Shown: piece after piece, positions 43,521 to 53,551 of the stretch
Layout of the letters: the number at the start of each line of letters is the position of its first letter
How positions within the stretch are numbered: the stretch's first letter is position 1
DNA from: Ignavibacteriales bacterium
Lineage (GTDB): Bacteria; Bacteroidota; Ignavibacteria; UBA10030; SZUA-254
DNA: 64,000 nt
Assembly: GCA_016218025.1 (NCBI GenBank)
Contig: JACRFD010000077.1
Coordinates: 64,797-128,796, forward strand
Direction: 5' to 3'
Made by a program: the position numbers and the translations under genes
The notes under the pieces: model-generated
Database searches by the model: none
What the model was told of the DNA's origin: nothing
Seen by the model: only the letters and a program-made list of their open reading frames with translations

Positions 43521-44411
43521 TTATCCCCTCGGATGAAACGTTTTGTGAACTTCTTTTAGATATTCTCTATCAATGTGAGTGTAAATTTGTGTTGTGGATA
43601 TATCGGAATGCCCAAGCATTTCTTGAACTGCCCGCAAGTCGGCGCCACCTTCAAGCAGATGAGTAGCGAATGAATGACGGAACGTGTGCGGATGTACTTC
43701 TTTTCTTACACCTGACTTTATCGTGTTTGTTTTTACGATGTTCCAGACTGCCATACGCGACATGGGTCTACCTCGTAGGTTCAAGAACAGTACATCTCTG
43801 CCTCTACCTGAAGCCGCAAGTTGTACACGGATTTCATTTTTGTATTTTTCAATCCAATGAAGAGCCGATTTACCAATAGGCACAAGACGTTCTTTAGAAC
43901 CTTTGCCAAACACGCGAACAATCCCTTCATCAGAATAAACATCAGTTTGCTTGATTGTAATAATTTCAGTAACCCTCATTCCCGTTGCATACATTGTTTC
44001 CAGAATAGCCCTGTCGCGAATACCTGCAGGTTCCATGGGATTGGGCTGAGAAATAATCGCCTCAACTTCATCCGGATTCAATACATCCGGTAAGGTTTTG
44101 GAAAGTTTTGGCGTTTCAATATTTTCGGCGGCGTTTGTTAGCAGAAATCCTTCCCCGTTTAAAAATTTATGAAACATTTTGATCGAAGATAAATTCCTCG
44201 ATACACTTTTCGGAGAGAGGCCGAACTCAACAAGTGAATGTAAAAATTTTATGATATCTTTCTCACATACATCTTTTATCGAACCAATTCCCTTCATCAT
44301 CAAATAATCTATATAGCGGTTAAGATCAAACTGGTACGACGCAACAGTATTTGGCGATGCATTTTTCTCTAATTTCAGATAATAGATGTATGACTTGATC
44401 TGTTCTTTCAT
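43521..44411 (-). CDS. xerD: tyrosine recombinase XerC/XerD
   Basis: A 296-residue site-specific recombinase. An N-terminal SAM-like core-binding domain (IKSYIYYLKLEKNASPNTVASY) is followed by the catalytic domain with Arg in ATGMRVTEI, Lys in FGKGSKERLV, HPHTFRHSFATHLLEGG (His-x-x-Arg), GHSDISTTQIYTHI (His and nucleophile Tyr). All six catalytic positions are present. It most likely resolves chromosome dimers at dif; I do not see dif in the window. It overlaps the 7TM-HD gene by 4 bp (44408-44411), a coupling that looks like a housekeeping operon. Confidence 0.93.
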   Translation of the reverse strand: MKEQIKSYIYYLKLEKNASPNTVASYQFDLNRYIDYLMMKGIGSIKDVCEKDIIKFLHSLVEFGLSPKSVSRNLSSIKMFHKFLNGEGFLLTNAAENIETPKLSKTLPDVLNPDEVEAIISQPNPMEPAGIRDRAILETMYATGMRVTEIITIKQTDVYSDEGIVRVFGKGSKERLVPIGKSALHWIEKYKNEIRVQLAASGRGRDVLFLNLRGRPMSRMAVWNIVKTNTIKSGVRKEVHPHTFRHSFATHLLEGGADLRAVQEMLGHSDISTTQIYTHIDREYLKEVHKTFHPRG

Positions 44412-46858
44412 GAAATATTTTGAGAATTATTTTCCTTCTTATTCTCATCTGAAAAAATTTCTGATGGCGGTGCAACCACCTGATCGGATGGTTCGATATC
44501 AGGCATAATCCTGTTTATCTCAGCAGATATTGTAGGTGTAGCAACCGGATTAGGAGATTCAACTGAATCTGCAGCAACTGCCGCAGGTATTTCTGTGGGA
44601 ATGCTTTCAACAATCTCTTGCTCAGGATATTTAATGCGATGATGATGAATTCCGAGAAGGATTTTTAAAAAGGCTTCTTTAATTTTAGTAAGTTCACGTA
44701 GAGTTAACTCGCATTCATCGAGCTGACCATCCATAAATCGATGCTTTATCATGTTATCTATTGCAGATTCCAATTTTTGCGGTGTTAGCTCATGAATAGT
44801 TCTGGTTGCAGCTTCTACGGAATCAGCAAGCATAACAATTCCTGTTTCTTTCGTTTGCGGTTTCGGTCCGGGGTACATAAAATCTTCTTCACGAACTGCA
44901 TCCTTTGTTGGGCGTTTCGCAGCTTGCTTCAACGCTTTGTCAAAAAAGAATGAGATTCTGGTAGTTCCATGATGCTGTGGAATAAAATCCAAAACCACTT
45001 CCGGAATCCCACGTTCTCTTCCAAGCTCCACTCCCTCCCTTACATGCGCCGAAATAATTAAAGCGCTCATCCTCGGTTTTAACCGATTATGTCTGCTGTG
45101 CGGACCAACTTGATTCTCGATAAAATATTCCGACTTCAACATTTTACCGATGTCGTGATAATAACCTCCAACCTTAGCAAGAATAGAATTTGCATCTATT
45201 GCTTCAGCCGCCGCTTCAGCCAAATTTCCGATTGTTACGCTATGATGAAACGTGCCCGGAGCTTTTTCAGATAGTTCCACCAATAAGGGATAATTAAAAT
45301 CCGCGAGTTCAGCAAGACGTAAATCTGTTGTAACACGGAAAATTCTTTCAAACAATAATAGCAATCCATAAGTAATGAGAGGTGAAAAAACCGCATTCGC
45401 AAGTGCGAACGATGTTTGAGTGATAATCTGTGACGGCTTATCTACATATTCAATTGATAAGGCAATTATCGAAATTACATAACCGACAAAAATATAAATC
45501 ATCGACCAGAATATTTGTGTGCGGCTCCGTATATCGCGTACAGTGTATGCTGCCAACGCACCTGCTACGATGGATGAAAGCGCAATCGCATAATCATTTC
45601 CGCGTATGCTTCCGATCAAAAATGCGATAGTTACTGTGCCATAGAAAGCAACCCGCGTATCGAAAATAATTGCAAGCAGCATCGAGGCAACCGGAACAAA
45701 AATTAAATATTGAAGCGGCTCCTGAATATTTATATGAATGGATAAATAACCGAAAATCACTTCCATTAAAATAATCGATGCGATAAGAACTATTTTACCG
45801 TTATCCTGAAAGATTTTTTTCCTGAATAAAAATAAATAAAGTGTAAAAAGAGAAATAATAACCGTTACATGGAAGAAAGAACTTATAAAATGCTTCCAAC
45901 TGGAATTAAAGGCACCATGTTCTGCCCGTGTGCGTCTGTAAGAATCGAGTTTTAATTTCACTTCTTCTGAAATAGGTTCGTTCTTGCTGATTATAAGTTC
46001 ATGAGCCGGAACATAACCGAGTGTTCGCGGGACGTTATCCACCGCCACCTGTACAGCCTCATTCGTTGCCTCTAAACTGAAAATTAAATTTGGCTTAAGA
46101 ATTTTCTCTATCAGTTTCAAAATCAATTTACTCGTCAGTTCATCGCCTCCGGCTGAATTCACAATCAGAGCCATCTGGCTTAATATCGATTCGTTATCAT
46201 AAATTCCGGCTAACGGTATAATTTCTTCGTATGATTTTTTTCTGACAGCAATTTCAGATTGGTTCAATTTTGATTTCAATTTATCGATGAAACCCGACTT
46301 ATATATCTCCGTAAATTTTTGCTCAATGACTGCAAATATTCCCTCCGAAATATCTTTCCTATTTGATTTTTGGGTTTCAATAAATTTGAAAACGGTTCTC
46401 CACTCAGACGATGAATATTGCTCAGGGAAATTTTTAATAATTTCATTTAGAGCTATTGAGTCGGCAGCAATTTTATTTTTTAAGAACAGACGGCTTAGTT
46501 GAGATGCCCGATCCAACATGCGGAATAGATTACGCGATTGCTCGATTGTGTATTGGGCATTCGAATCATTCCTCACAAATACAGGTTTAACCTGCAGAAC
46601 TGCCTGTTCTTGCTCAACCTCATATCGATGTAAATCTTTATAAATCGGGAACGAAAATGGTGACACTAAATCTCGATCGGTCCAAACCGCACCAACGTAA
46701 TATCTGTATTCCGATGATTCAGGATGAGGGAAGAAAAAATAACAAGTAATTAGTAAAATTAATCCCACTCCGATTTTAATTGAAATAGTAGAACGCAAAT
46801 TCTCTTTCTCAAGAAAATCTTTTATTCTATCTTTAATATTTTCAGCAGGAAAATCCAT
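44408..46858 (-). CDS. 7TM receptor with HD hydrolase domain (PgpH-like)
   Basis: About 816 residues from the ATG at 46858. An upstream TTG at 46897 is possible but would add 13 residues with no clear reason. After a first TM helix (about 25-43) comes a periplasmic 7TMR-HDED region (about 45-330), then seven TM helices (about 340-510) and a cytoplasmic HD domain: HHSVTIGNLAEAAAEA, GGYYHDIGKM (HD), HVREGVELGRERGIPEV and HHGTTRISFFFDKALKQ. Such proteins hydrolyse cyclic di-AMP. A Pro/Ser-rich acidic tail (last ~70 residues) is not part of the family core. It overlaps xerD by 4 bp. Confidence 0.9.
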   Translation of the reverse strand: MDFPAENIKDRIKDFLEKENLRSTISIKIGVGLILLITCYFFFPHPESSEYRYYVGAVWTDRDLVSPFSFPIYKDLHRYEVEQEQAVLQVKPVFVRNDSNAQYTIEQSRNLFRMLDRASQLSRLFLKNKIAADSIALNEIIKNFPEQYSSSEWRTVFKFIETQKSNRKDISEGIFAVIEQKFTEIYKSGFIDKLKSKLNQSEIAVRKKSYEEIIPLAGIYDNESILSQMALIVNSAGGDELTSKLILKLIEKILKPNLIFSLEATNEAVQVAVDNVPRTLGYVPAHELIISKNEPISEEVKLKLDSYRRTRAEHGAFNSSWKHFISSFFHVTVIISLFTLYLFLFRKKIFQDNGKIVLIASIILMEVIFGYLSIHINIQEPLQYLIFVPVASMLLAIIFDTRVAFYGTVTIAFLIGSIRGNDYAIALSSIVAGALAAYTVRDIRSRTQIFWSMIYIFVGYVISIIALSIEYVDKPSQIITQTSFALANAVFSPLITYGLLLLFERIFRVTTDLRLAELADFNYPLLVELSEKAPGTFHHSVTIGNLAEAAAEAIDANSILAKVGGYYHDIGKMLKSEYFIENQVGPHSRHNRLKPRMSALIISAHVREGVELGRERGIPEVVLDFIPQHHGTTRISFFFDKALKQAAKRPTKDAVREEDFMYPGPKPQTKETGIVMLADSVEAATRTIHELTPQKLESAIDNMIKHRFMDGQLDECELTLRELTKIKEAFLKILLGIHHHRIKYPEQEIVESIPTEIPAAVAADSVESPNPVATPTISAEINRIMPDIEPSDQVVAPPSEIFSDENKKENNSQNIS

Positions 46859-47011
46859 AAAACATTTAAATATCTGAAGAAAGTGAGTAATATGCAAGAA
46901 TTTCAGAATTTAAAGGAAGGAATGATTCGAAGCTTTTACTTTTGATTTTTGACTTCGGACTTGTATATTGTTTTCAATTGTCTCTCACCTTCATTTTAAA
47001 AAAAGGAAATT

Positions 47012-48484
47012 ATGACTGAAACTGGGCAAAAGGGTTTACTAAGATCATTCCCGCAAGTTTTCTGGATTTCGAATGTAATGGAATTATTCGAAAGGGCAGC
47101 ATATTACGGATTGAATTCTGTATTAGCAATATATCTCACAAATTCGATTGCGGAAGGTGGGCTGGGATTCTCCGAACAGTCAGTCGGATTTCTTCAAAGT
47201 TTGATTTATGCATGCACTTATATTGTTCCAATTTTAGGCGGGGCTTTAGCAGACAGATATGGATACAGAAAAATGCTGCTTATAGCTTTTTCTTTTTTGT
47301 CAGCAGGATATTTCATCAGCGGCAGTATGAGTGCCTATGGTGCAATCTTTGCAAGTTTGCTGATCATGGCAACAGGGGCCGGACTTTTCAAACCGATTAT
47401 CAGCGGAACAATTGCACGTACAACAAATGAATCGAACTCAGGTTTCGGATTCGGAATTTATTACTGGATGATAAATTTAGGTGCCTTCCTAGCACCACTT
47501 GTGGTCAGCTACCTGAAAGGATTCTCGTGGAGTTATGTTTTCATTGCCTCATCACTTTACACAGCGAGCATGTTAATCCCTACTGTTTTCTTCTACAAAG
47601 ATCCTCCAAAGCCGGCAAGCACAAAAACATTAAAAGAAGTTTTAGGCGGAATGGCAATGGTGCTTGGAGACTCAAGATTCATGCTGATGATTTTCGTTTA
47701 CTCCGGATTCTGGATTTTATATTTCCAAAACTTCAGTTCGGTATTATGGTTCCTCAGAGATTTTATAGACCCTGCACCGGTAAACAATCTATTTAATTCA
47801 ATCGGTATTCCATTAAAATTCGATTCTGAACATGTTACCGTAATTAACGCCGGTACAATTATACTTCTTCAAGTACTTGTCAGCAAGATCGTAAAGAACA
47901 CAAAACCCCTGGCAACTATGGTTGCGGGAATTTTTATCGGAACTCTCGGATTTGTTTGCCTTGCCTTTGCATCGAATGTTTGGATCTTCATAGCGGGTAT
48001 CGCTGTGTTTTCAATCGGCGAAATGACCGCCCACCCAAAATATTACAGCTATATCGGACTTGTTGCACCGGCTGACAAAAAAGCAGTCTATATGGGTTAT
48101 GCTTTTTTGTACGGAGTAATAGGAAGTTTGGTTGGCTCAAATCTGGGCGGAGTAATGTACGAATCAATGCTCAAGCCGATAGTCAACCAGCCTGATGCCG
48201 CATCTACAATTAAAACATTTTGGTTGATCTTTGCCGGTTTGGGGATTGTTGCAATGTTAGGATTGGTATCATACAACAGATTTCTATCAGCCGACACACC
48301 CAAAGCGAATAAAATATCAAGACAGTTGATGATTGCAGTTTATTCCGTTTTGATTATTTTAGGCGGATGGTTTTTATATAACTCAGTTTCCGCTGAAACA
48401 ATTGCATACAAAACCATGGTTCAGGCAACCATTATGCTTGTTATTGGCGGCGGCGGAATTGCGATAAGTTTGAGACATAAATAA
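47012..48484 (+). CDS. POT-family proton-dependent transporter
   Basis: A 490-residue MFS transporter with about 14 TM helices. TM1 carries the POT signature NVMELFERAAYYG (E-x-x-E-R pattern with YYG) and TM2-3 GGALADRYGYRKM, the MFS loop. It likely imports di/tripeptides with protons, but the family also carries nitrate and other solutes. AAGGAAA lies just ahead of the ATG. A strong 11-bp hairpin follows the stop (48499-48530). It is a lone gene, divergent from the 7TM-HD gene. Confidence 0.88.
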   Translation: MTETGQKGLLRSFPQVFWISNVMELFERAAYYGLNSVLAIYLTNSIAEGGLGFSEQSVGFLQSLIYACTYIVPILGGALADRYGYRKMLLIAFSFLSAGYFISGSMSAYGAIFASLLIMATGAGLFKPIISGTIARTTNESNSGFGFGIYYWMINLGAFLAPLVVSYLKGFSWSYVFIASSLYTASMLIPTVFFYKDPPKPASTKTLKEVLGGMAMVLGDSRFMLMIFVYSGFWILYFQNFSSVLWFLRDFIDPAPVNNLFNSIGIPLKFDSEHVTVINAGTIILLQVLVSKIVKNTKPLATMVAGIFIGTLGFVCLAFASNVWIFIAGIAVFSIGEMTAHPKYYSYIGLVAPADKKAVYMGYAFLYGVIGSLVGSNLGGVMYESMLKPIVNQPDAASTIKTFWLIFAGLGIVAMLGLVSYNRFLSADTPKANKISRQLMIAVYSVLIILGGWFLYNSVSAETIAYKTMVQATIMLVIGGGGIAISLRHK

Positions 48485-48498
48485 AATTGAAAATTCTA

Positions 48499-48530
48499 AA
48501 CCATGCGGAGAGCAAAATTTCCGCATGGTT
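48499..48530 (+). terminator. hairpin after the POT gene
   Basis: AACCATGCGGA-gagcaaaat-TCCGCATGGTT, an 11-bp perfect stem. The tail is CTACGG, not T-rich, so it may be an attenuating or stabilising hairpin rather than a classical terminator. Confidence 0.55.
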
Positions 48531-48571
48531 CTACGGCAAATCAATAACATTTTAAAAAGGAGGTTATTTTT

Positions 48572-49486
48572 ATGGTGTTTAAATTTTTGTCGTTATTCTT
48601 GATAATGATTCCAGCGATGAATCTATTTTCTCAACAAGATACTTTGGTTGATGTATTTCCATTGGCAGTTGGAAACCAATGGACGTATCACTACTCATCA
48701 AGTTATGATGATTATCTTGGAGAGTATTACTCAAGCCAGAGGGGCACAGCGATATATACAATCATCAGTAAAACTAATGAAAACGATTCGACTCGATGGA
48801 AAATTAAAGAATACCGAGATGTTTTAGTATGTGGTGGCTTATATTACCCTTCTCATGGTGATACCTGTTTCCCATCAGTGGACTCCACCATTTTTGATTT
48901 GATAGAACTCCATGATTACAGACATCAGTTGTACCGAATTGGATATGAGTATTGGATTTGGAATTCTGTATTCCCATTCACTAAAGAATTTTCAGATACG
49001 ACTAAAGTGTTTCGATATATGCCTGTTGATTCAGGCGATACTATTAAATATCAAACACGCCGGTCGCAAACGACCTGTTACAATTATCTTTTGACTTTTA
49101 AAAAGGACTTAGGATTACTTGCCATCGATTGTTCATTTTTATGTGCGGGTGCAAATGCAACAACTGAACATCGATTAACCAGTGCTGTAATAAATTCAAT
49201 AGAAGAAGAGAATAATTCTTTAAAAGGTTTTTCGTTGGCAGAAAATTATCCTAATCCGTTTAACTCGGCAACAATGATTCAATATCATATACCACAAAGA
49301 TCTTTTATCATTCTTGATCTTTTCGACTTGCTCGGGAGGAGAGTTAGAACAATTTATGAAGGCACCCAAGAAGCAGGCTCTCATCAAGTTTCATTAAGCA
49401 TGGTTAATCTTCCGAGCGGCATTTATTATTATCGACTTGTTGCTAACAATTTTGTTTCCTCTAAAAAACTTGTTTATTTAAAATAG
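48572..49486 (+). CDS. secreted protein with T9SS sorting domain
   Basis: A 304-residue protein with signal peptide (FKFLSLFLIMIPAMNLFS) and a perfect AAGGAGG 8 bases ahead of the ATG. The middle part (about 25-215) opens with VFPLAVGNQWTYHYSS, a wording common in secreted proteins of this group but of unknown function; it contains several Cys, perhaps disulphide-linked. The C terminus is a T9SS type A sorting domain: LAENYPNPFNSATMI, LFDLLGRRVRTI and SGIYYYRL, with a KK-LVYLK end. It is expected at the cell surface or in the medium. Confidence 0.85.
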   Translation: MVFKFLSLFLIMIPAMNLFSQQDTLVDVFPLAVGNQWTYHYSSSYDDYLGEYYSSQRGTAIYTIISKTNENDSTRWKIKEYRDVLVCGGLYYPSHGDTCFPSVDSTIFDLIELHDYRHQLYRIGYEYWIWNSVFPFTKEFSDTTKVFRYMPVDSGDTIKYQTRRSQTTCYNYLLTFKKDLGLLAIDCSFLCAGANATTEHRLTSAVINSIEEENNSLKGFSLAENYPNPFNSATMIQYHIPQRSFIILDLFDLLGRRVRTIYEGTQEAGSHQVSLSMVNLPSGIYYYRLVANNFVSSKKLVYLK

Positions 49487-49580
49487 TATTTACGAATTGA
49501 AACCTTGCGAGAGCCGAAACTTGTAGCACACAATGTCAAGAGCTTTGCAAGATCATTAAAAAGCAAAAGGAATTAATAAT

Positions 49581-50561
49581 ATGAATTATATAAATCTTGG
49601 CAGATCAGGATTGAAAGTTTCCCGCATCTGCCTCGGCACTATGACTTACGGTTCATCTAAATGGAGATCGTGGGTGTTGGATGAAAAAGAAAGCAGACCT
49701 TTTATCAAACATGCGCTTGAGCTCGGAATAAATTTCTTCGATACAGCCGATATGTATTCACTTGGAAGAAGCGAAGAAATTGTCGGCAAAGCGCTGAAAG
49801 ATTTCACAAAACGAGATCAGGTTATAATAGGAACAAAAGTTTATTGGCCCATGAGCGATGAACCCAACAATAAAGGATTATCCAGAAAGCATTTAATGGG
49901 TTCAATCGATGCTTCTTTAAAACGTCTCGGCACAGATTACGTTGATCTTTATCAAATCCACCGGTGGGATTACGAAACTCCAATAGAAGAAACGATGGAA
50001 ACATTAAACGATATTGTAAGAGCAGGTAAAGCACGCTACATAGGCGCTTCGAGTATGTTTGCATATCAATTTGCAAAAACCTTTCGTGTTGCCGAACAAC
50101 ACAACTGGACAAAATTTGTTTCAATGCAAAATCACTACAACTTGATCTATCGTGAAGAAGAACGCGAGATGATTCCCTTCTGCAAAGAAGAAGGTATTGC
50201 TGTTATTCCGTGGAGTCCGCTGGCTCGCGGCTTTCTTGCCGGCAACCGTAAACCAAATTTTGAAGGAGATACAAATCGTGCAAAAACCGACAAGTACGCA
50301 CACGATCTATATTATTCAGAATCAGACTTCAAAATAGCAGACCGAGTGGCAGAGATTGCCAAGAAGCATTCCATTCAACCTATTCAAATTGCACTAGCAT
50401 GGATGCTCAACAAAGATTATGTAACATCCCCGATTATCGGTGCATCAAAATTGGAACAGATTGACGATGCAGTCAAAGCACTGGATATCAAATTGGATAA
50501 TGACGAAATAAAATATTTAGAAGAGATCTATTTACCACGGAAAATCCTCGGACATTCATGA
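49581..50561 (+). CDS. aldo/keto reductase
   Basis: A 326-residue NADPH-dependent reductase of the AKR superfamily (YghZ/YajO-like). Catalytic set: D in FFDTADMYSLG (Asp and Tyr of the tetrad), K in VIIGTKVYWPM, and H in QIHRWDYETPIEET. NADPH-binding is marked by SPIIGASKLEQIDDAVKAL. AAAAGGAATTAATAAT precedes the ATG. Its stop overlaps the next start as ATGA (50558-50561). It probably reduces small aldehydes; the substrate is unknown. Confidence 0.93.
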   Translation: MNYINLGRSGLKVSRICLGTMTYGSSKWRSWVLDEKESRPFIKHALELGINFFDTADMYSLGRSEEIVGKALKDFTKRDQVIIGTKVYWPMSDEPNNKGLSRKHLMGSIDASLKRLGTDYVDLYQIHRWDYETPIEETMETLNDIVRAGKARYIGASSMFAYQFAKTFRVAEQHNWTKFVSMQNHYNLIYREEEREMIPFCKEEGIAVIPWSPLARGFLAGNRKPNFEGDTNRAKTDKYAHDLYYSESDFKIADRVAEIAKKHSIQPIQIALAWMLNKDYVTSPIIGASKLEQIDDAVKALDIKLDNDEIKYLEEIYLPRKILGHS

Positions 50562-51457
50562 AAAGAAATAAAACACGATTTCAAATATGTCCAAATTGTA
50601 GTACACCGCTGCAACCAGCACAAAATTTTTGTGCTTCATGCGGACAGGAAAATCATGACATAAACATTCCGCTCAAACATTTATTCGGAGAATTACTTGA
50701 AAATATAATCCATTTTGACGCAAAGTCGATCAAAACGATTAAAGAACTAACACTAAAACCGGGGCACCTTACGAATGAATTCACAACAGGAAAACGAAAA
50801 AGTTATGTGCCACCTTTAAGGCTTTATATTTTTGTCAGTTTCATTTTTTTTCTGATTCTAAATTTATCATGGCAGGAATACAATACCTCAGAAAGAGAAA
50901 ATGGGAAAAATAAATTGAAATTATCGTTCACTTTTTTCAATTTGAATTCAAACGAACTCATCGACTTGCCTGAGTCGCAAATCGATTCGTTGATGGATAC
51001 GCATCGCATCGAACGCAATGGTTACAATTTATACGCTGTTAAACAACTGCACCGAATCACGAACGGCAGTTCTCAGGAAATTTTCCACCTGATGGTTAGG
51101 AATTTTTCTTACTCTATGTTTATCCTTATGCCTTTGTTTGCATTTATTTTGAAATTGTTTTATAAAAAACAAAATGTTTACTATCTCGGATATCTGGTGC
51201 ATTCCCTCCATATCCATTCGTTTGGTTTTATTGTATTGTCGCTTTATCTTTTATTAAGTAAACTTATCTCAACAATATTTCTTCCTTTGATAATTGTTAC
51301 TGTTCTTATTTTTTATTTCTATCTTTCCGAACGGAGTGTTTTCAATCAGAGCCGCGGAAGAATTATCTTTAAATCTATCATTATCATCGCCATGTATATC
51401 TTCTTGATTTTAGCTACATTAATTGGAGCTTCGTGGGCAATTGTGTTGCTATTTTAA
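50558..51457 (+). CDS. DUF3667 membrane protein with zinc ribbon
   Basis: A 299-residue protein. The N terminus is a zinc-ribbon (C-P-N-C near residue 11 and C-A-S-C-G-Q near residue 29), followed by the family text HLFGELLENIIHFDAKSIKTI and LKPGHLTNEFTTGKRKSYVPPLRLYIFVSF. About four TM helices lie at 85-105, 175-205, 210-250 and 265-295. The cellular role of DUF3667 is unknown; it occurs across Bacteroidetes. Translationally coupled to the aldo/keto reductase by a 4-bp overlap. Confidence 0.87.
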   Translation: MKRNKTRFQICPNCSTPLQPAQNFCASCGQENHDINIPLKHLFGELLENIIHFDAKSIKTIKELTLKPGHLTNEFTTGKRKSYVPPLRLYIFVSFIFFLILNLSWQEYNTSERENGKNKLKLSFTFFNLNSNELIDLPESQIDSLMDTHRIERNGYNLYAVKQLHRITNGSSQEIFHLMVRNFSYSMFILMPLFAFILKLFYKKQNVYYLGYLVHSLHIHSFGFIVLSLYLLLSKLISTIFLPLIIVTVLIFYFYLSERSVFNQSRGRIIFKSIIIIAMYIFLILATLIGASWAIVLLF

Positions 51458-51498
51458 TTTTCCAAAATTTAATATCTTCAATAAAGAAAGGGTAAATT

Positions 51499-51999
51499 AT
51501 GTACAAATCAATAACCGATTTTATCACTGATTGGAAAAATGAGAGCGAGTCAACAATAAAAATTCTTAAAAACCTCTCTGATTCATCTTTGGATCAAAAA
51601 GTCTATCCTGAAGGACGTACACTAGGTTTCATAGCATGGCATTTAGTTCTGACTTTGGGAGAGATGGGCGGCAAAGCCGGGTTACGGATAGATTCTCCTG
51701 CTGAAAACACACCTGTTCCCACTTCTGCTGATAAAATTAGTAAAACATATGAAATTGCAGCCAAGGCATTATGGCATGAGATTCAAAAAAATTGGAATGA
51801 TAAGATGCTGGATGAAATTATTGAAATGTACGGCGAGAAATGGAAACGTGGTCAGGCACTCGCAGGACTTATGAAGCACGAAATTCACCATCGGGGTCAA
51901 CTTACAATTTTAATGCGGCAGGCAGGGCTCAAAGTTCCGGGTGTTTACGGACCGGCGAAAGAAGAATGGCCCCAATATGGAATGCCTACCATGGAATGA
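51499..51999 (+). CDS. DinB family protein
   Basis: A 166-residue four-helix-bundle protein. The metal-binding triad is visible: His in FIAWHLVLTLGE and two in LMKHEIHHRGQLTILMRQAG, the family signature. It ends with VPGVYGPAKEEW, typical for DinB/YfiT-like members in this group. DinB relatives include damage-inducible proteins and bacillithiol/mycothiol transferases; the substrate here is not known. AAAGGG precedes the ATG. It stands alone after the DUF3667 gene. Confidence 0.9.
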   Translation: MYKSITDFITDWKNESESTIKILKNLSDSSLDQKVYPEGRTLGFIAWHLVLTLGEMGGKAGLRIDSPAENTPVPTSADKISKTYEIAAKALWHEIQKNWNDKMLDEIIEMYGEKWKRGQALAGLMKHEIHHRGQLTILMRQAGLKVPGVYGPAKEEWPQYGMPTME

Positions 52000-52095
52000 T
52001 TGATAGTTTCATATTTTATTTTTAAAAATTAATAAAATTGACACTTCATCTAAGATTTGTTACATTCAAAATGTAATTTTTTAAAGGATTTCGAT

Positions 52096-53337
52096 TTGAG
52101 CACATTTGAATGGACATTTGAATTAAGATTCGCGGTTGCCTTAGTTCTGGGATTATTAATCGGATTGGAACGGGAAAGCGCGAGCTCTGACAGAAAATTT
52201 CAATACTTTGCCGGAGTAAGAACATACACTTTGATAAGCTTATACGGTTTTGGATGTGCATGGCTTCATCATATTAATGTGGCAATGGCTTTACCGATTG
52301 GGATGATTTCGGTAACTGCTCTTGCGGTAGTCGGGTACCTTGCAAAACTCAAGGATGGCAGAATCGGTTCTACGAGTGAAGTGGTCGCGCTTGTTACATT
52401 CTTAATTGGAGTACTGACCGTGTTAGCAGATGTTTGGGTAGCAATGTCATTAGGTATCATCAGCACGATCCTTCTATCTGAAAAAGCCGACTTAGATAAC
52501 TTTGTTGAGAAATTAGATAAATCTGAATTTCTTGCGGTTTTAAAATTCCTACTCGTAACAGTTATTATTCTCCCTGTTCTCCCGAATCAAGAGTACACTC
52601 AATTTAAATTAAATCCGACTCGTGTTTGGCAAATTGTTATCATGGTGTCAACAATTGGATTTGTCGGTTACTTCTTGATTAAAAAATTCGGCAGTAGAGT
52701 TGGTTTGTGGTTATCAGGCTTACTTGGCGGAATTGCATCCAGCACTGCTGTAACGGTTGCAACAGCCCGAATCGCGAAACAAACTCCGGAAAAATGCGGA
52801 GATGCACTTCAGGCATCGATATTTGCCGGAAGCGTTATGTATCTGCGAATCTTAGTTTTAATCTGGTTGATCAACCCTGTATTCGTCGCATTCATTTGGT
52901 GGAAGATGGTACTGTTATCCATTGTAGGTATGGTACTAGTCTTTGGCATTAAATCGAAACATATCCATGCAGATGAATCGCAGGTAACTCCGTTGCAAAA
53001 CCCATTCGAGATCAGACCGGCCATGATGTTCGCATTATTTTTCGTCGGATTATCTGCAATAACAATTTTGACGAATAAATTTTTCGGAGATGCAGGACTT
53101 CTCGCCCTTTCAGCAATAACCGGCGTTACAGACATCGACCCGTTCATCCTTTCTTTGGTTCAACAAGCTTCTTCGGTTCAACATATTTTCGTTTCAGCCA
53201 TAATCATGGCTGCGATGAGTAATACGATAATGAAAGGATTTTATTTTATCTTCATCTCGAAACAACTCCGACACGAAGCAACTATCAGATATGGAATCTG
53301 GGCTATTTTGCATATTCCTTTAATAATAATAAACTGA
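52096..53337 (+). CDS. MgtC/SapB-DUF4010 family membrane protein
   Basis: About 413 residues from the TTG at 52096, chosen because AAAGGA lies 7 bases upstream; the TTG at 52057 would add 13 residues with no Shine-Dalgarno sequence. TM1 reads RFAVALVLGLLIGLERE, the MgtC signature; the C-terminal half is DUF4010, with SGLLGGIASSTAVTVATARIA and AGLLALSAITGVTDIDPF. About 11-12 TM helices. MgtC-type proteins are linked to low-magnesium growth, but the role of the long MgtC-DUF4010 form is unknown. A region with repeat-free AT-rich DNA and a promoter follows. Confidence 0.87.
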   Translation: MSTFEWTFELRFAVALVLGLLIGLERESASSDRKFQYFAGVRTYTLISLYGFGCAWLHHINVAMALPIGMISVTALAVVGYLAKLKDGRIGSTSEVVALVTFLIGVLTVLADVWVAMSLGIISTILLSEKADLDNFVEKLDKSEFLAVLKFLLVTVIILPVLPNQEYTQFKLNPTRVWQIVIMVSTIGFVGYFLIKKFGSRVGLWLSGLLGGIASSTAVTVATARIAKQTPEKCGDALQASIFAGSVMYLRILVLIWLINPVFVAFIWWKMVLLSIVGMVLVFGIKSKHIHADESQVTPLQNPFEIRPAMMFALFFVGLSAITILTNKFFGDAGLLALSAITGVTDIDPFILSLVQQASSVQHIFVSAIIMAAMSNTIMKGFYFIFISKQLRHEATIRYGIWAILHIPLIIIN

Positions 53338-53393
53338 AATAGTCAAGATTCTTGACAAGGATCACTCTTAAAAAAATCTAACAAATTTGCCTC

Positions 53394-53422
53394 TTGACAT
53401 TAAGTTGGTGGAAGGTTATATT
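53394..53422 (+). promoter_or_regulatory. sigma-70-like promoter for the 53552 operon
   Basis: TTGACA (53394-53399), a 17-base spacer, then TATATT (53417-53422). It lies about 130 bp ahead of the next start, leaving a long untranslated leader with AT-rich text and no obvious fold. Confidence 0.6.
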
Positions 53423-53551
53423 CCGACTGCTATTTTTATAGTTTTTTTTGTTCGCAATTGAATTATCATTAAGATAAATTTTTAAAACAAAATTTTTTGT
53501 TCCTAAATAATTCAAAATCACTAATTCCCTCAAACTAATGTGGAGATATAT

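Noticed and set aside
43521..44411. XerC/D as an integrase of a mobile island
   Set aside because: It is overlapped with a housekeeping 7TM-HD gene, has the standard Xer layout, and no att-like repeats or phage genes flank it.
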